Shown piece after piece: positions 52,509 to 58,396 of a DNA stretch of 64,000 nt (within the stretch, counting starts at the first letter, position 1; the number at the start of each line of letters is the position of its first letter). The translations under genes were made by a program, and so were the position numbers. The stretch comes from Saccharicrinis sp963667815 (GTDB taxonomy: Bacteria > Bacteroidota > Bacteroidia > Bacteroidales > Marinilabiliaceae). The notes beneath the pieces are model-generated. The model was given only the letters and a program-made list of their open reading frames with translations. It searched no databases and had not been told where the DNA came from. The stretch lies in NCBI GenBank assembly GCA_963667815.1, contig OY764021.1. One strand, given 5' to 3'.

Positions 52509-52626
52509 TGACGTCATTTTCACGTCCGGATTTTAATCTTCAGCTGCTGCAGCTTTAAAAAATGACGTCATTTTTTAAAGCTGCCGGCCGGATACTTTTG
52601 TCTCCAGGGAAACAAAAATGACGTCA
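52509..52626. promoter_or_regulatory. TGACGTCA triplet array 3
   Basis: Palindromes at 52509-52516, 52563-52570 and 52619-52626 (intervals 54 and 56 bp), with A/T-tracts. In the first spacer TCCGGA (offset 16) and AGCTGCTGCAG (offset 33) are at exactly the positions seen in array 1. The array fills the gap between the ribbon-helix-helix-like gene and the small acidic gene. Confidence 0.92.
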
Positions 52627-52630
52627 TTTA

Positions 52631-52954
52631 TTATTTACTATTTAAAACCTCCTGAATTGCTTCATTCAAAACAGTTCTTTCATTCTGATTACGATTTATT
52701 CTGCTAATTAGGTGTTCAAGCCTTTTAATCTGCTTTTCATGTTTTAGGTTTTTGCGCATTAATTCAAGCTTTTCATCGTTGAGTTTTTGAATCTCTGTTG
52801 GAAGTGTTTCTACCGCATCTTTAATACACATATCTATAAAGGTTGATAGCTTGATTTCGCTACCATAGTTTTTGCGCTTATAGTTACTCATTCCCTTTTT
52901 TATAAGGTCTTCTGTGTTTTTATTGTAATAATATGAGGTTTTCTTTTTATCCAT
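52631..52954 (-). CDS. Ribbon-helix-helix-like DNA-binding protein with coiled coil
   Basis: A 107-residue protein. The N-terminus has a strand (KTSYYYNKN) and two helices (TEDLIKKGMSNYKRK; KLSTFIDMCIKDAVETL), the layout of ribbon-helix-helix factors. A coiled coil follows (EIQKLNDEKLELMRKNLKHEKQIKRLEHLI, about 55-85), which would make dimers or higher assemblies. It ends 5 bases from array 3. The RHH factor MetJ reads an 8-bp site with the same GACGTC core, so this protein is the leading candidate for binding the arrays. The RHH call is from pattern only. Confidence 0.65.
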   Translation of the reverse strand: MDKKKTSYYYNKNTEDLIKKGMSNYKRKNYGSEIKLSTFIDMCIKDAVETLPTEIQKLNDEKLELMRKNLKHEKQIKRLEHLISRINRNQNERTVLNEAIQEVLNSK

Positions 52955-53015
52955 CTTGACATTTATTAATTAATAATCTATCTTTCCCGCCTTGGGAATC
53001 ATGGTACTCCAAAAA

Positions 53016-53052
53016 ATAAAGGGGACGGAAACGTCCGAACCCCTATGATTGA
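53016..53052. other. Stem-loop in the leader of the RHH-like gene
   Basis: GACG-GAAA-CGTC stem inside an outer AGGG/CCCT pairing (GGGGACGGAAACGTCCGAACCCC). It lies between the genes ending at 53072 and starting at 52954, so it can act as a terminator for the first or a leader structure for the second. Confidence 0.55.
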
Positions 53053-53071
53053 TTTGGTTGGTACTAAAAAT

Positions 53072-53254
53072 TTAGTCAGCCACTTCCTCCTCAGATGTTT
53101 CGACTGGGGAGTAGTGGTCTGCTAATTTCTTTCCGATTTTAATTGCCTTTTTAGCTAACTTTTCATCATCATTAGCCAAATTTGAGTTAGAACTTAATAG
53201 TCCTGTTAGCGCTGAAGCTGCAAAAAGCACTTCTAATTCTTGTCTTTGTTCCAT
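53072..53254 (-). CDS. Small helical protein
   Basis: A 60-residue protein, MEQRQELEVLFAASALTGLL..., with a charged helical tail (EKLAKKAIKIGKKLADHYS). No family recognised. It lies in the early small-gene run. Confidence 0.6.
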   Translation of the reverse strand: MEQRQELEVLFAASALTGLLSSNSNLANDDEKLAKKAIKIGKKLADHYSPVETSEEEVAD

Positions 53255-53265
53255 TTCAATAAAAA

Positions 53266-53433
53266 TTAATTAATAAATAAATGATAGATAAATTCTAATA
53301 TTACACCAATAAGTACCAGTGTGCCAAGTGTGTAATTAGATACACGGATTAGTTTTTTGTAAACTTGTGATTCTCTGTTAAACATTTCATAGAAAAAATC
53401 ACTAGTTTTGCTGCTTAGAGTTTGCATTTTCAT
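53266..53433 (-). CDS. Small single-span membrane protein (55 aa)
   Basis: Read from ATG 53433: MKMQTLSSKTSDFFYEMFNR..., then a membrane helix (YTLGTLVLIGVILEFIYHLFI, about 34-54) to the stop at 53266. It sits in the operon gap between its neighbours, 12 bases before the next start, with normal codon use. No family recognised. Confidence 0.6.
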   Translation of the reverse strand: MKMQTLSSKTSDFFYEMFNRESQVYKKLIRVSNYTLGTLVLIGVILEFIYHLFIN

Positions 53434-53464
53434 ATTTGTCTTGATTTATGAAAAGTGAATAAAA

Positions 53465-53499
53465 TAAAAGGGAGTGAGGTCGAATGCGCTCCCTTTTTT
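53465..53499 (-). terminator. Terminator after the gene ending at 53505
   Basis: On the minus strand AAAAAAGGGAG...CTCCCTTTT stem and T-rich tail. Confidence 0.8.
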
Positions 53500-53504
53500 A
53501 ATTG

Positions 53505-54008
53505 TTACTTCTGAACTCGACCATAAGGTGTATATCTGTCAATTTCATTGTCATTAATTGTATCATAAAAAATTGCGCAAGTAAATTTACCTCTGTATTT
53601 ATACATCAAATAGCGGTTAACCATACTCCCAACTATAAATGGAATTTCTTGCTGATCTTCCTGTTCGTTGGAGTTTTCGTAAACTGATCCACCATTTTTT
53701 AAGTAAACCAGAAGTTTTACTTTGTTGTTGGGGAACTCTTTTAATATGTCGTTAGGATATATTGTCTCTCCAATTTTCTTGTCTGTTAGGTTATTATAGA
53801 TTTGCGCATTTTTAAACTTGTTGTTGAAAGTTTTAACTAAAACACGCTCTTTAAGATCTTTAATCAATTCTTCGTAAGTAAGCTTTTTATCCTTTTTGTA
53901 GAAGGATTTGAAAGTGCGATTTATATTGTGATTATCATATACCACAATTTTAATTTTACTGAATTTTCCAAATGCTTCTTTCTTTTTTGGTTGAGTTTGA
54001 GTTTGCAT
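53505..54008 (-). CDS. Protein of unknown function after initiator-like gene
   Basis: A 167-residue basic protein (MQTQTQPKKKEAFGKFSKIK...) with strand-rich centre and C-terminal MYKYRGKFTCAIFYDTINDN. It starts 2 bases downstream of the wHTH gene's stop, so both are one transcript. Possibly a replication accessory protein by position. Confidence 0.65.
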   Translation of the reverse strand: MQTQTQPKKKEAFGKFSKIKIVVYDNHNINRTFKSFYKKDKKLTYEELIKDLKERVLVKTFNNKFKNAQIYNNLTDKKIGETIYPNDILKEFPNNKVKLLVYLKNGGSVYENSNEQEDQQEIPFIVGSMVNRYLMYKYRGKFTCAIFYDTINDNEIDRYTPYGRVQK

Positions 54009-54010
54009 AA

Positions 54011-55378
54011 TTATCTGATATTTTGGTTATAATCGGTTACTTGTTGCACATACAGGTTCAGCATGTGTGGATGTTCCTGTCCTAGCCAAGAGCTTTGACG
54101 GTTGAAATTTGCGACCGTTGGATTTTCTTTGTATTCCTCCATAATATCAGCCATAAGCGATTGTGTAGCAATCTTTTCATACTGCGCCATTCGAGTTTGA
54201 GCTTTCCTGTCCTTGTCTCTCATAGCCTTGGTATACCAGGCTTTTGTGGCTGCAAAACCTTTTTTGTTGTTGATATTCAGGTAACGAACCGGATAGACAT
54301 TGCTAAAATCCCGATTGTACCGTTTGTTGAAACTTGCCGCTTTACTCACTCTCCACTTGTAACATTTCATCGCTCTAGCTCCTTGGGTTTCATCGGTTAC
54401 CTGACCAAAATAGATTTCTTGTAAGTACTCAATGGCCATGTGAGCTTCACCAGGGAAGATGTTGTGAAACTTGAACAGCATTTGAACCATAAAAGTGTAT
54501 AGTTCAATAGCTAACACCCTGCGCATTTCTGTCACTTTGTCACGCTTTTTCAGCAATTGCGCTTCAAAATTTATATTTTCCGCCGCCGCGCCGCCGCCGG
54601 AACCTTCTTTGTTCTGGTCTTGCTGCACGTTTTGCGCATTTTGGTCAGTTGGAAGGGTATTTTTTTGAAGTTTTTCCTTGGAATTGTCTTCCTCTGCACC
54701 TTGCTTTGGGGTGGTATCCGGTTTGGTAGAGATCGGGTCTATTGATTGTTGTTCGTCGACCGTATGGGAGACACCTTTTTCAACATTATCAACGGTCATT
54801 ATTTCATTATTTATTGAATCCTGTAAGGTACCTTTACCTGATACACCTATGCAATTTGCCCTTTTTTCTTTCCAAATGTCCTGTTTATCCGTTTCCGAAA
54901 AAAACTTGGTGATTGGGGTATATTGAGGGTTATTGATGTCATATATCAACAATAATTCGGGATTAATTAACACGTCATTTCGGTGCGAACGAGCTATTTT
55001 AAGCTCCTCAAATTTGCGAGGGTCACTTACTATTGCTCCGGCTTCAATAAGCCTTCTTTTCCATCTTTTTACTGTATCTGGATGTCTTCTATTTTCTGGT
55101 CTCTGAGCAATAAGGTATTTGCTCAAATTGACTTTTACCCAGGTGTTGGAATCCATGGACTGTAATTCCGCACCTTCGCTTTTAAGTATTTTATTTGAGT
55201 GCAAAATTCGCTTGTGAGCATAGTAGATTAGCTCATCTAAAAGGCCTATATGCTCTCCTTTTAGCATTTCACCATTCTTTTTACCGTCGTTATATTGGTT
55301 TGCAAAGTTGTGCAAAAGCCTAACGTGTTCACGAAGGAATAATCCTTCTCTGAATATAAAAGGTTGTTCTAGTTTCAT
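54011..55378 (-). CDS. Winged-helix replication-initiator-like protein
   Basis: A 455-residue protein from ATG 55378 (MKLEQPFIFREGLF); the TTG five codons upstream is less likely. The N-terminal part (about 40-150) has a winged-helix-like block with KVNLSKYLIAQRPENRRHPDTVKRWKRRLIEAGAIVSD. A low-complexity acidic and Gln-rich linker (about 190-270, with a GSGGGAAAE stretch) follows. The C-terminal part (about 275-455) is helical and basic (YKWRVSKAASFNKRYNRDF). This two-domain layout resembles replication proteins of Bacteroidota mobile elements. The inverted-repeat region just upstream could be its origin. Confidence 0.7.
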   Translation of the reverse strand: MKLEQPFIFREGLFLREHVRLLHNFANQYNDGKKNGEMLKGEHIGLLDELIYYAHKRILHSNKILKSEGAELQSMDSNTWVKVNLSKYLIAQRPENRRHPDTVKRWKRRLIEAGAIVSDPRKFEELKIARSHRNDVLINPELLLIYDINNPQYTPITKFFSETDKQDIWKEKRANCIGVSGKGTLQDSINNEIMTVDNVEKGVSHTVDEQQSIDPISTKPDTTPKQGAEEDNSKEKLQKNTLPTDQNAQNVQQDQNKEGSGGGAAAENINFEAQLLKKRDKVTEMRRVLAIELYTFMVQMLFKFHNIFPGEAHMAIEYLQEIYFGQVTDETQGARAMKCYKWRVSKAASFNKRYNRDFSNVYPVRYLNINNKKGFAATKAWYTKAMRDKDRKAQTRMAQYEKIATQSLMADIMEEYKENPTVANFNRQSSWLGQEHPHMLNLYVQQVTDYNQNIR

Positions 55379-55415
55379 GATCTTGGGAATCAATACTTAT
55401 TAAACAATAATTTAA

Positions 55416-55497
55416 AGGGCAAACCGCTGCAAATTTTAGTAAACCGTTAACTATACGGTTTGCCCTGTATTTCACTTTATATATATTATATAGTGAA
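55416..55497. other. Origin-like inverted-repeat region
   Basis: AGGGCAAACCG at 55416-55426 is repeated inverted at 55456-55466 (CGGTTTGCCCT), with internal AAACCGTT. Directly next is TTCACT (55471-55476), an AT-only stretch, and AGTGAA (55492-55497). Paired repeats next to AT-rich DNA upstream of a wHTH initiator-like gene suggest a replication origin or autoregulatory operator. Confidence 0.6.
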
Positions 55498-55546
55498 GAA
55501 AGCATTCATCACTGGGAATCCTGCTTTCCGCACTTGCTTCGAGGTC

Positions 55547-55762
55547 TTATTTAAAAATACCTATCTGAACATGCCAACCGTAATTCCTTATTTTAGCGGT
55601 TAGCGAAACAACTTCCGGTGTTCGTTGCAGTTCCCAGGGAATAGCAACGATATTTTGCGCATAATTCACTTCTGAACCGTATCCCTGCAAATTAAAAAGC
55701 AGATGATTTACCGTTGTTGCACGGTTGTTGTTGGTAGTGTTGCACGGGCGTTGTTTGTTCAT
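55547..55762 (-). CDS. Small basic protein at start of replication module
   Basis: A 71-residue protein from ATG 55762 (MNKQRPCNTTNNNRATTV...), with an Asn/Thr-rich N-terminus and the segment AQNIVAIPWELQRTPEVVSLTAKIR. No family recognised. The first part of this gene and its leader have a diverged partial copy at about 57330-57390. Confidence 0.55.
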   Translation of the reverse strand: MNKQRPCNTTNNNRATTVNHLLFNLQGYGSEVNYAQNIVAIPWELQRTPEVVSLTAKIRNYGWHVQIGIFK

Positions 55763-55808
55763 TTTCAATTACTTTATGTTGTAGCTGCAAATAATCTGTT
55801 TTTATATA

Positions 55809-55843
55809 AGCGCACTACAGTCAACCTCATGACCATAGTGCGC
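55809..55843. other. Strong 34-bp stem-loop
   Basis: GCGCACTA at 55810 pairs perfectly with TAGTGCGC, with a further GTCA/TGAC inner stem and a six-base loop. It lies between the divergent units at 55762 (minus) and 55897 (plus); it may be a structured RNA, an operator or a single-strand origin. Confidence 0.6.
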
Positions 55844-55896
55844 AATTCCCAAAAATCAGACGTATGTCATTTCGTTTTGCAGCATATTTATTTTTA

Positions 55897-55954
55897 TATA
55901 TTTGCTTACCATATTAATAAACCGCACCGGAGTAGCAGCTCCATTGGTGCGGTT
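55897..55954 (+). promoter_or_regulatory. Promoter plus leader hairpin, unit A
   Basis: TATATTTG (55897-55904) followed by a transcribed hairpin 55920-55954: outer stem AACCGCACC/GGTGCGGTT, inner stem GGAG/CTCC. The same architecture with a different inner stem occurs before the next unit (56624-56678), so the pairing is conserved while its sequence changes. Confidence 0.75.
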
Positions 55955-55979
55955 GTCATTAAAAAAAACTCTATTTATA

Positions 55980-56375
55980 ATGTTTACTAATACACAATTA
56001 GAAAAAGCAAAAACCATTCTAAGTGAAATCCATTCAAATGGTGGGATTATAGATAAAATACAATTTGATGATCTATTTACCGAAGAGAATATGTGTGAAG
56101 AAGATTTTCTTATTGCTCTTAGAGAGACACGATTTACAACAGCATGTCTTGAAAAAGATTTAAAACTAATAAGAGTAATCAGTTTAGATACACCATACGG
56201 TAAAGATGATTTCACCTCCCTAACTAAAAATGGTACTGATGCAATTAGAATAGGACTTAAGAAATATATAAAAAGAAAAGAAATAGAAACTAATAGAGAA
56301 ATAATTACAAGACATGTAACATTCTGGGCTTCATTAGTAGCAATATTGGTTTCTATATTTAGTCTATTTAAATAA
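55980..56375 (+). CDS. C-terminally membrane-anchored small protein, unit A
   Basis: A 131-residue protein from ATG 55980 (MFTNTQLEKAKTILSEIHSNGG); a longer reading runs through the leader hairpin and is rejected. The N-terminal 80 residues resemble a winged-helix-like domain (DKIQFDDLFTEEN, DFLIALRETR, CLEKDLKLIRV), then a basic linker and a C-terminal membrane segment (VTFWASLVAILVSIFSLF). A paralogue with the same leader follows at 56703. Lysogeny-region position suggests a membrane sensor or immunity protein. Confidence 0.7.
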   Translation: MFTNTQLEKAKTILSEIHSNGGIIDKIQFDDLFTEENMCEEDFLIALRETRFTTACLEKDLKLIRVISLDTPYGKDDFTSLTKNGTDAIRIGLKKYIKRKEIETNREIITRHVTFWASLVAILVSIFSLFK

Positions 56376-56376
56376 T

Positions 56377-56505
56377 TCATCTTAATAATCCTATAAATGA
56401 TATTACTAAAGCTATTATTGAAAGAATCAGAGAAACTCTATAGTCTGGTTCTTTCCAGTCGAACTCTTTTATTACTTCTATTATTTTCTGAATAAGAATT
56501 CTCAT
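56377..56505 (-). CDS. Small membrane protein (42 aa), antisense pair, second
   Basis: MRILIQKIIEVIKEFDWKEP... then a membrane helix (VSLILSIIALVISFIGLL). It starts 3 bases past the stop of the 36-residue protein upstream on the minus strand and is convergent with the unit A gene. Short but has the amphipathic-head-plus-helix shape of real small membrane proteins. Confidence 0.5.
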   Translation of the reverse strand: MRILIQKIIEVIKEFDWKEPDYRVSLILSIIALVISFIGLLR

Positions 56506-56507
56506 AT

Positions 56508-56618
56508 TCAATCAGAATTTTTGAATATTATATAGATTACTGCAACAATAAAAAGCAAACCTATAATTGTCTTTCCGAACTCTATTAGCTTATCAAATTG
56601 CACATCCGTTAATTGCAT
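56508..56618 (-). CDS. Small membrane protein (36 aa), antisense pair, first
   Basis: MQLTDVQFDKLIEFGKTIIG followed by a membrane segment (LLFIVAVIYIIF) to the stop at 56508. Its ATG lies 6 bases from the promoter box of unit B on the opposite strand. Together with the next gene it forms a minus-strand mini-operon between two plus-strand paralogues. Confidence 0.5.
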   Translation of the reverse strand: MQLTDVQFDKLIEFGKTIIGLLFIVAVIYIIFKNSD

Positions 56619-56623
56619 TTTTA

Positions 56624-56678
56624 TATATTTGGGTTCATTAAAACCGCACCTGGGTTGCACCCCAATTTGGTGCGGTTT
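56624..56678 (+). promoter_or_regulatory. Promoter plus leader hairpin, unit B
   Basis: TATATTTG (56624-56631) and hairpin 56641-56678: outer stem AAACCGCACC/GGTGCGGTTT as in unit A, inner stem GGG/CCC instead of GGAG/CTCC. The transcript start falls just before the hairpin. Confidence 0.75.
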
Positions 56679-56702
56679 CTAACTACAAAAAATTTATTTT
56701 TT

Positions 56703-57221
56703 ATGATGTTAACTGACGAGCAGCTAAAAATGGCTGACAATATACTTTCAACGATCAAGAAACATGGTTTCTTAGACCAAGTGTACTTAACGAACCTTCC
56801 AAAAGGCGACTTTATTATAGCATTCCTTGAAGATGAACTTAAACTAATAGCTAGTAAAGAAATTCCAGAAAGAGGAGATGCTTTTGTTCCTCCGGAATTA
56901 GCATATAGATTAACCTGGAATGGATTTAATGCGCAATCAATAGGTTTAGAAAAATATATTGTGGACCTTAATGAAAATAACAATCTTGAAATCAAAGATC
57001 TTAAACAACGTGTTAAGGTTGGTAAAAGAGCCTTGCTTAGAGCACATATCGCAATAGCTATTTCAATTCTTGCATTATTCATTGGACCTAGTCTAAATAA
57101 ATTTATAGATGGCATTAAGTATGTTGAAAATGAAAGCGAGAATAGCAATCACAATTGCAATGTTAGAAAACAAGAGTTCATTATCGAAGAAGGAGACACT
57201 ATTGCTGTTCTTAATCGATGA
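56703..57221 (+). CDS. Membrane-anchored small protein, unit B
   Basis: A 172-residue protein from ATG 56703 (MMLTDEQLKMADNILSTIKKHG). The N-terminus parallels unit A in layout (LTDEQLKMADNILSTI...DFIIAFLEDELKLIA). A membrane segment lies at about 117-136 (AHIAIAISILALFIGPSLN) and a short C-terminal extension beyond it ends EEGDTIAVLNR, unlike unit A, which ends in its membrane helix. Probably a diverged paralogue. Confidence 0.7.
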   Translation: MMLTDEQLKMADNILSTIKKHGFLDQVYLTNLPKGDFIIAFLEDELKLIASKEIPERGDAFVPPELAYRLTWNGFNAQSIGLEKYIVDLNENNNLEIKDLKQRVKVGKRALLRAHIAIAISILALFIGPSLNKFIDGIKYVENESENSNHNCNVRKQEFIIEEGDTIAVLNR

Positions 57222-57570
57222 ATGATTTTTATGTTTTTTCAATATTCTCATTTTACTTCTGTTTTGGTCACCAATAAGGTTACCGGTTTTTCGTCTGTTT
57301 TACCTGAACTTTACAACTAGTTTAATTTTTCCGTTGTTGCACGGGCGTTGCTTGGTTGTTGTTCGGGCGTGTTTGTTCATTTTCAATTACTTACATTTGC
57401 GCTTTTTTCCCGCTTGTTGCACGGGTGTTGCTGTAAAAATTTGCAAAAACCAACCAAATAGCTATATTTGTATTCAAATAATTAACCATTCGGTTTGTTA
57501 TTGACAATGCAATATTAGCCAATTGGGTAGTTTTATGCAAATATTTTTACAAAATAATTAGCTGTTTGAC
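57222..57570. other. Regulatory intergenic region before the repressor
   Basis: It holds a diverged copy of the leader and first codons of the gene at 55547-55762 (about 57330-57390: GTTGCACGGGCGTTG...GTTCATTTTCAATTACTT). A plus-strand TATATTTG box lies at 57463-57470. An inverted pair, GTAAAAATTTGCA near 57432 and TGCAAATATTTTTAC near 57537, could be repressor operators. Confidence 0.55.
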
Positions 57571-57957
57571 ATGGATACATTTGGAAAACGATTAAAACAT
57601 TTAATCAAACAGTCAGAATATAAGACTGTTAAGCGATTTGCAGAAAAAGCAGGTCTACATGATGTTTCTGTATCAAAAATCATTACAGGTAGGAACAATC
57701 CATCTTATGATGTTATTATTACTTGCCTACAATTATTTTCTGATTCAGAAGTACTCTGGTTACTTACCGGAAATATGAATGAACTTCAAGAGCAAATCCA
57801 AAAACTTGAAAGAGAGAACATTGAAGCAAAGAGAGAGCTTGATGATATTAAAACGAAATTAAAAAAGTTCTCGGGTAACAGAATGAATCCTCAGTTAACT
57901 TTTCCAGGATTTGAGAAGGGTATTTCTAATGCTAATTTCAACCAAAATCGACTATGA
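57571..57957 (+). CDS. XRE-family phage repressor
   Basis: A 128-residue protein with an N-terminal HTH_XRE domain (LKHLIKQSEYKTVKRFAEKAGLHDVSVSKIITGRNNPSYDVIITCLQLF, about 8-55), then LWLLTGN and a coiled coil (ELQEQIQKLERENIEAKRELDDIKTKLKKF, about 70-100) for oligomerisation. This is the common Bacteroidota phage repressor design. It lies 83 bases from attR; in the circular element it would be directly upstream of the integrase gene on the same strand, the typical lysogeny arrangement. Confidence 0.9.
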   Translation: MDTFGKRLKHLIKQSEYKTVKRFAEKAGLHDVSVSKIITGRNNPSYDVIITCLQLFSDSEVLWLLTGNMNELQEQIQKLERENIEAKRELDDIKTKLKKFSGNRMNPQLTFPGFEKGISNANFNQNRL

Positions 57958-58040
57958 AAAGGTTTCTGTTTCGGTTACCTAGCATTTTTGTTAAAATGTA
58001 ACGGATTGAAAACAATGTGATTAAATGTCGACGTTCTACG

Positions 58041-58054
58041 CCTGTCTGGATCAC
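58041..58054 (+). other. attR core (14-bp direct repeat)
   Basis: CCTGTCTGGATCAC, the exact repeat of the tRNA-Arg 3' end at 26274. Chromosomal sequence, including the displaced tRNA terminator, resumes after it. Confidence 0.9.
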
Positions 58055-58396
58055 GAAAAGAAAAAAAATTAAAGCTTGCATATTGAAAAATATGCAAGCT
58101 TTTTTTTTGTTAATTCAAACATACAAAAATTATGTTTTTATTGATTCGTTTCAAATATGATGTATTAACAACATATAGATTTCTACTGTATAAAAAAGTA
58201 ATTAGTTAACTGACTCCATACAAAAAAATCTTTTTCTTAAACAATGTAGCGAAATATAAAATTCCTCTTCACTTAAGAATAATTCACAGATACATAAATA
58301 ACAAACCAATCTATATTCATATACTAAACACAATCATCCTTATTTTTATTGAATTCTTATATTTGTACTATTCATTGAATTCTTCAACATTTTTCT
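58055..58396. other. Intergenic region after attR
   Basis: It contains the old tRNA terminator (58071-58112), then AT-rich sequence with no ORF, up to the start of the regulator gene. Confidence 0.6.
58071..58112 (+). terminator. Original terminator of tRNA-Arg copy 2, displaced by integration
   Basis: AAAGCTTGCATAT/ATATGCAAGCTTT stem with T9, starting 17 bases after the attR core, the position a tRNA terminator would take before integration. Confidence 0.9.

Larger units (their letters stand above)
26274..58054. mobile_element. Integrated temperate virus-like element, about 31.8 kb, putatively tailless
   Basis: Seen directly: a 14-bp att repeat at both ends, integrase just inside the left end, XRE repressor just inside the right end, a holin-endolysin module, fibre and LamG-like proteins, and a long single-strand late operon. 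Not seen: large terminase, portal, HK97-type capsid protease, tape measure, tail sheath, relaxase or conjugation genes. At least ten late proteins carry a single terminal membrane segment and one late protein is protamine-like, which fits a virion with membrane and condensed DNA. Lysis genes make a virus more likely than a plasmid or ICE. The tailless interpretation is inferred from these absences and from architecture. Confidence 0.85.

Noticed and set aside
27535..52626. CRISPR interpretation of the TGACGTCA arrays
   Set aside because: The repeated part is only 8 bp and spacers share motifs between arrays; no cas genes are present.
52991..55520. Recurring CTTGGGAATC/TGGGAATC motif near early gene starts (52991, 55382, 55513)
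   Set aside because: Only three short matches at different distances from start codons; too little to call an operator.
55856..56380. 174-codon minus-strand ORF opposite unit A
   Set aside because: It is antisense to a better-supported gene and runs through the leader hairpin; coding character is poor.
56621..57148. 175-codon minus-strand ORF opposite unit B
   Set aside because: Same reason: complement of a gene with a clear promoter, hairpin leader and domain layout.
26274..58054. Integrative conjugative element or plasmid instead of a virus
   Set aside because: No relaxase, coupling ATPase or Tra genes were seen, while holin, endolysin and fibre-like genes are present.
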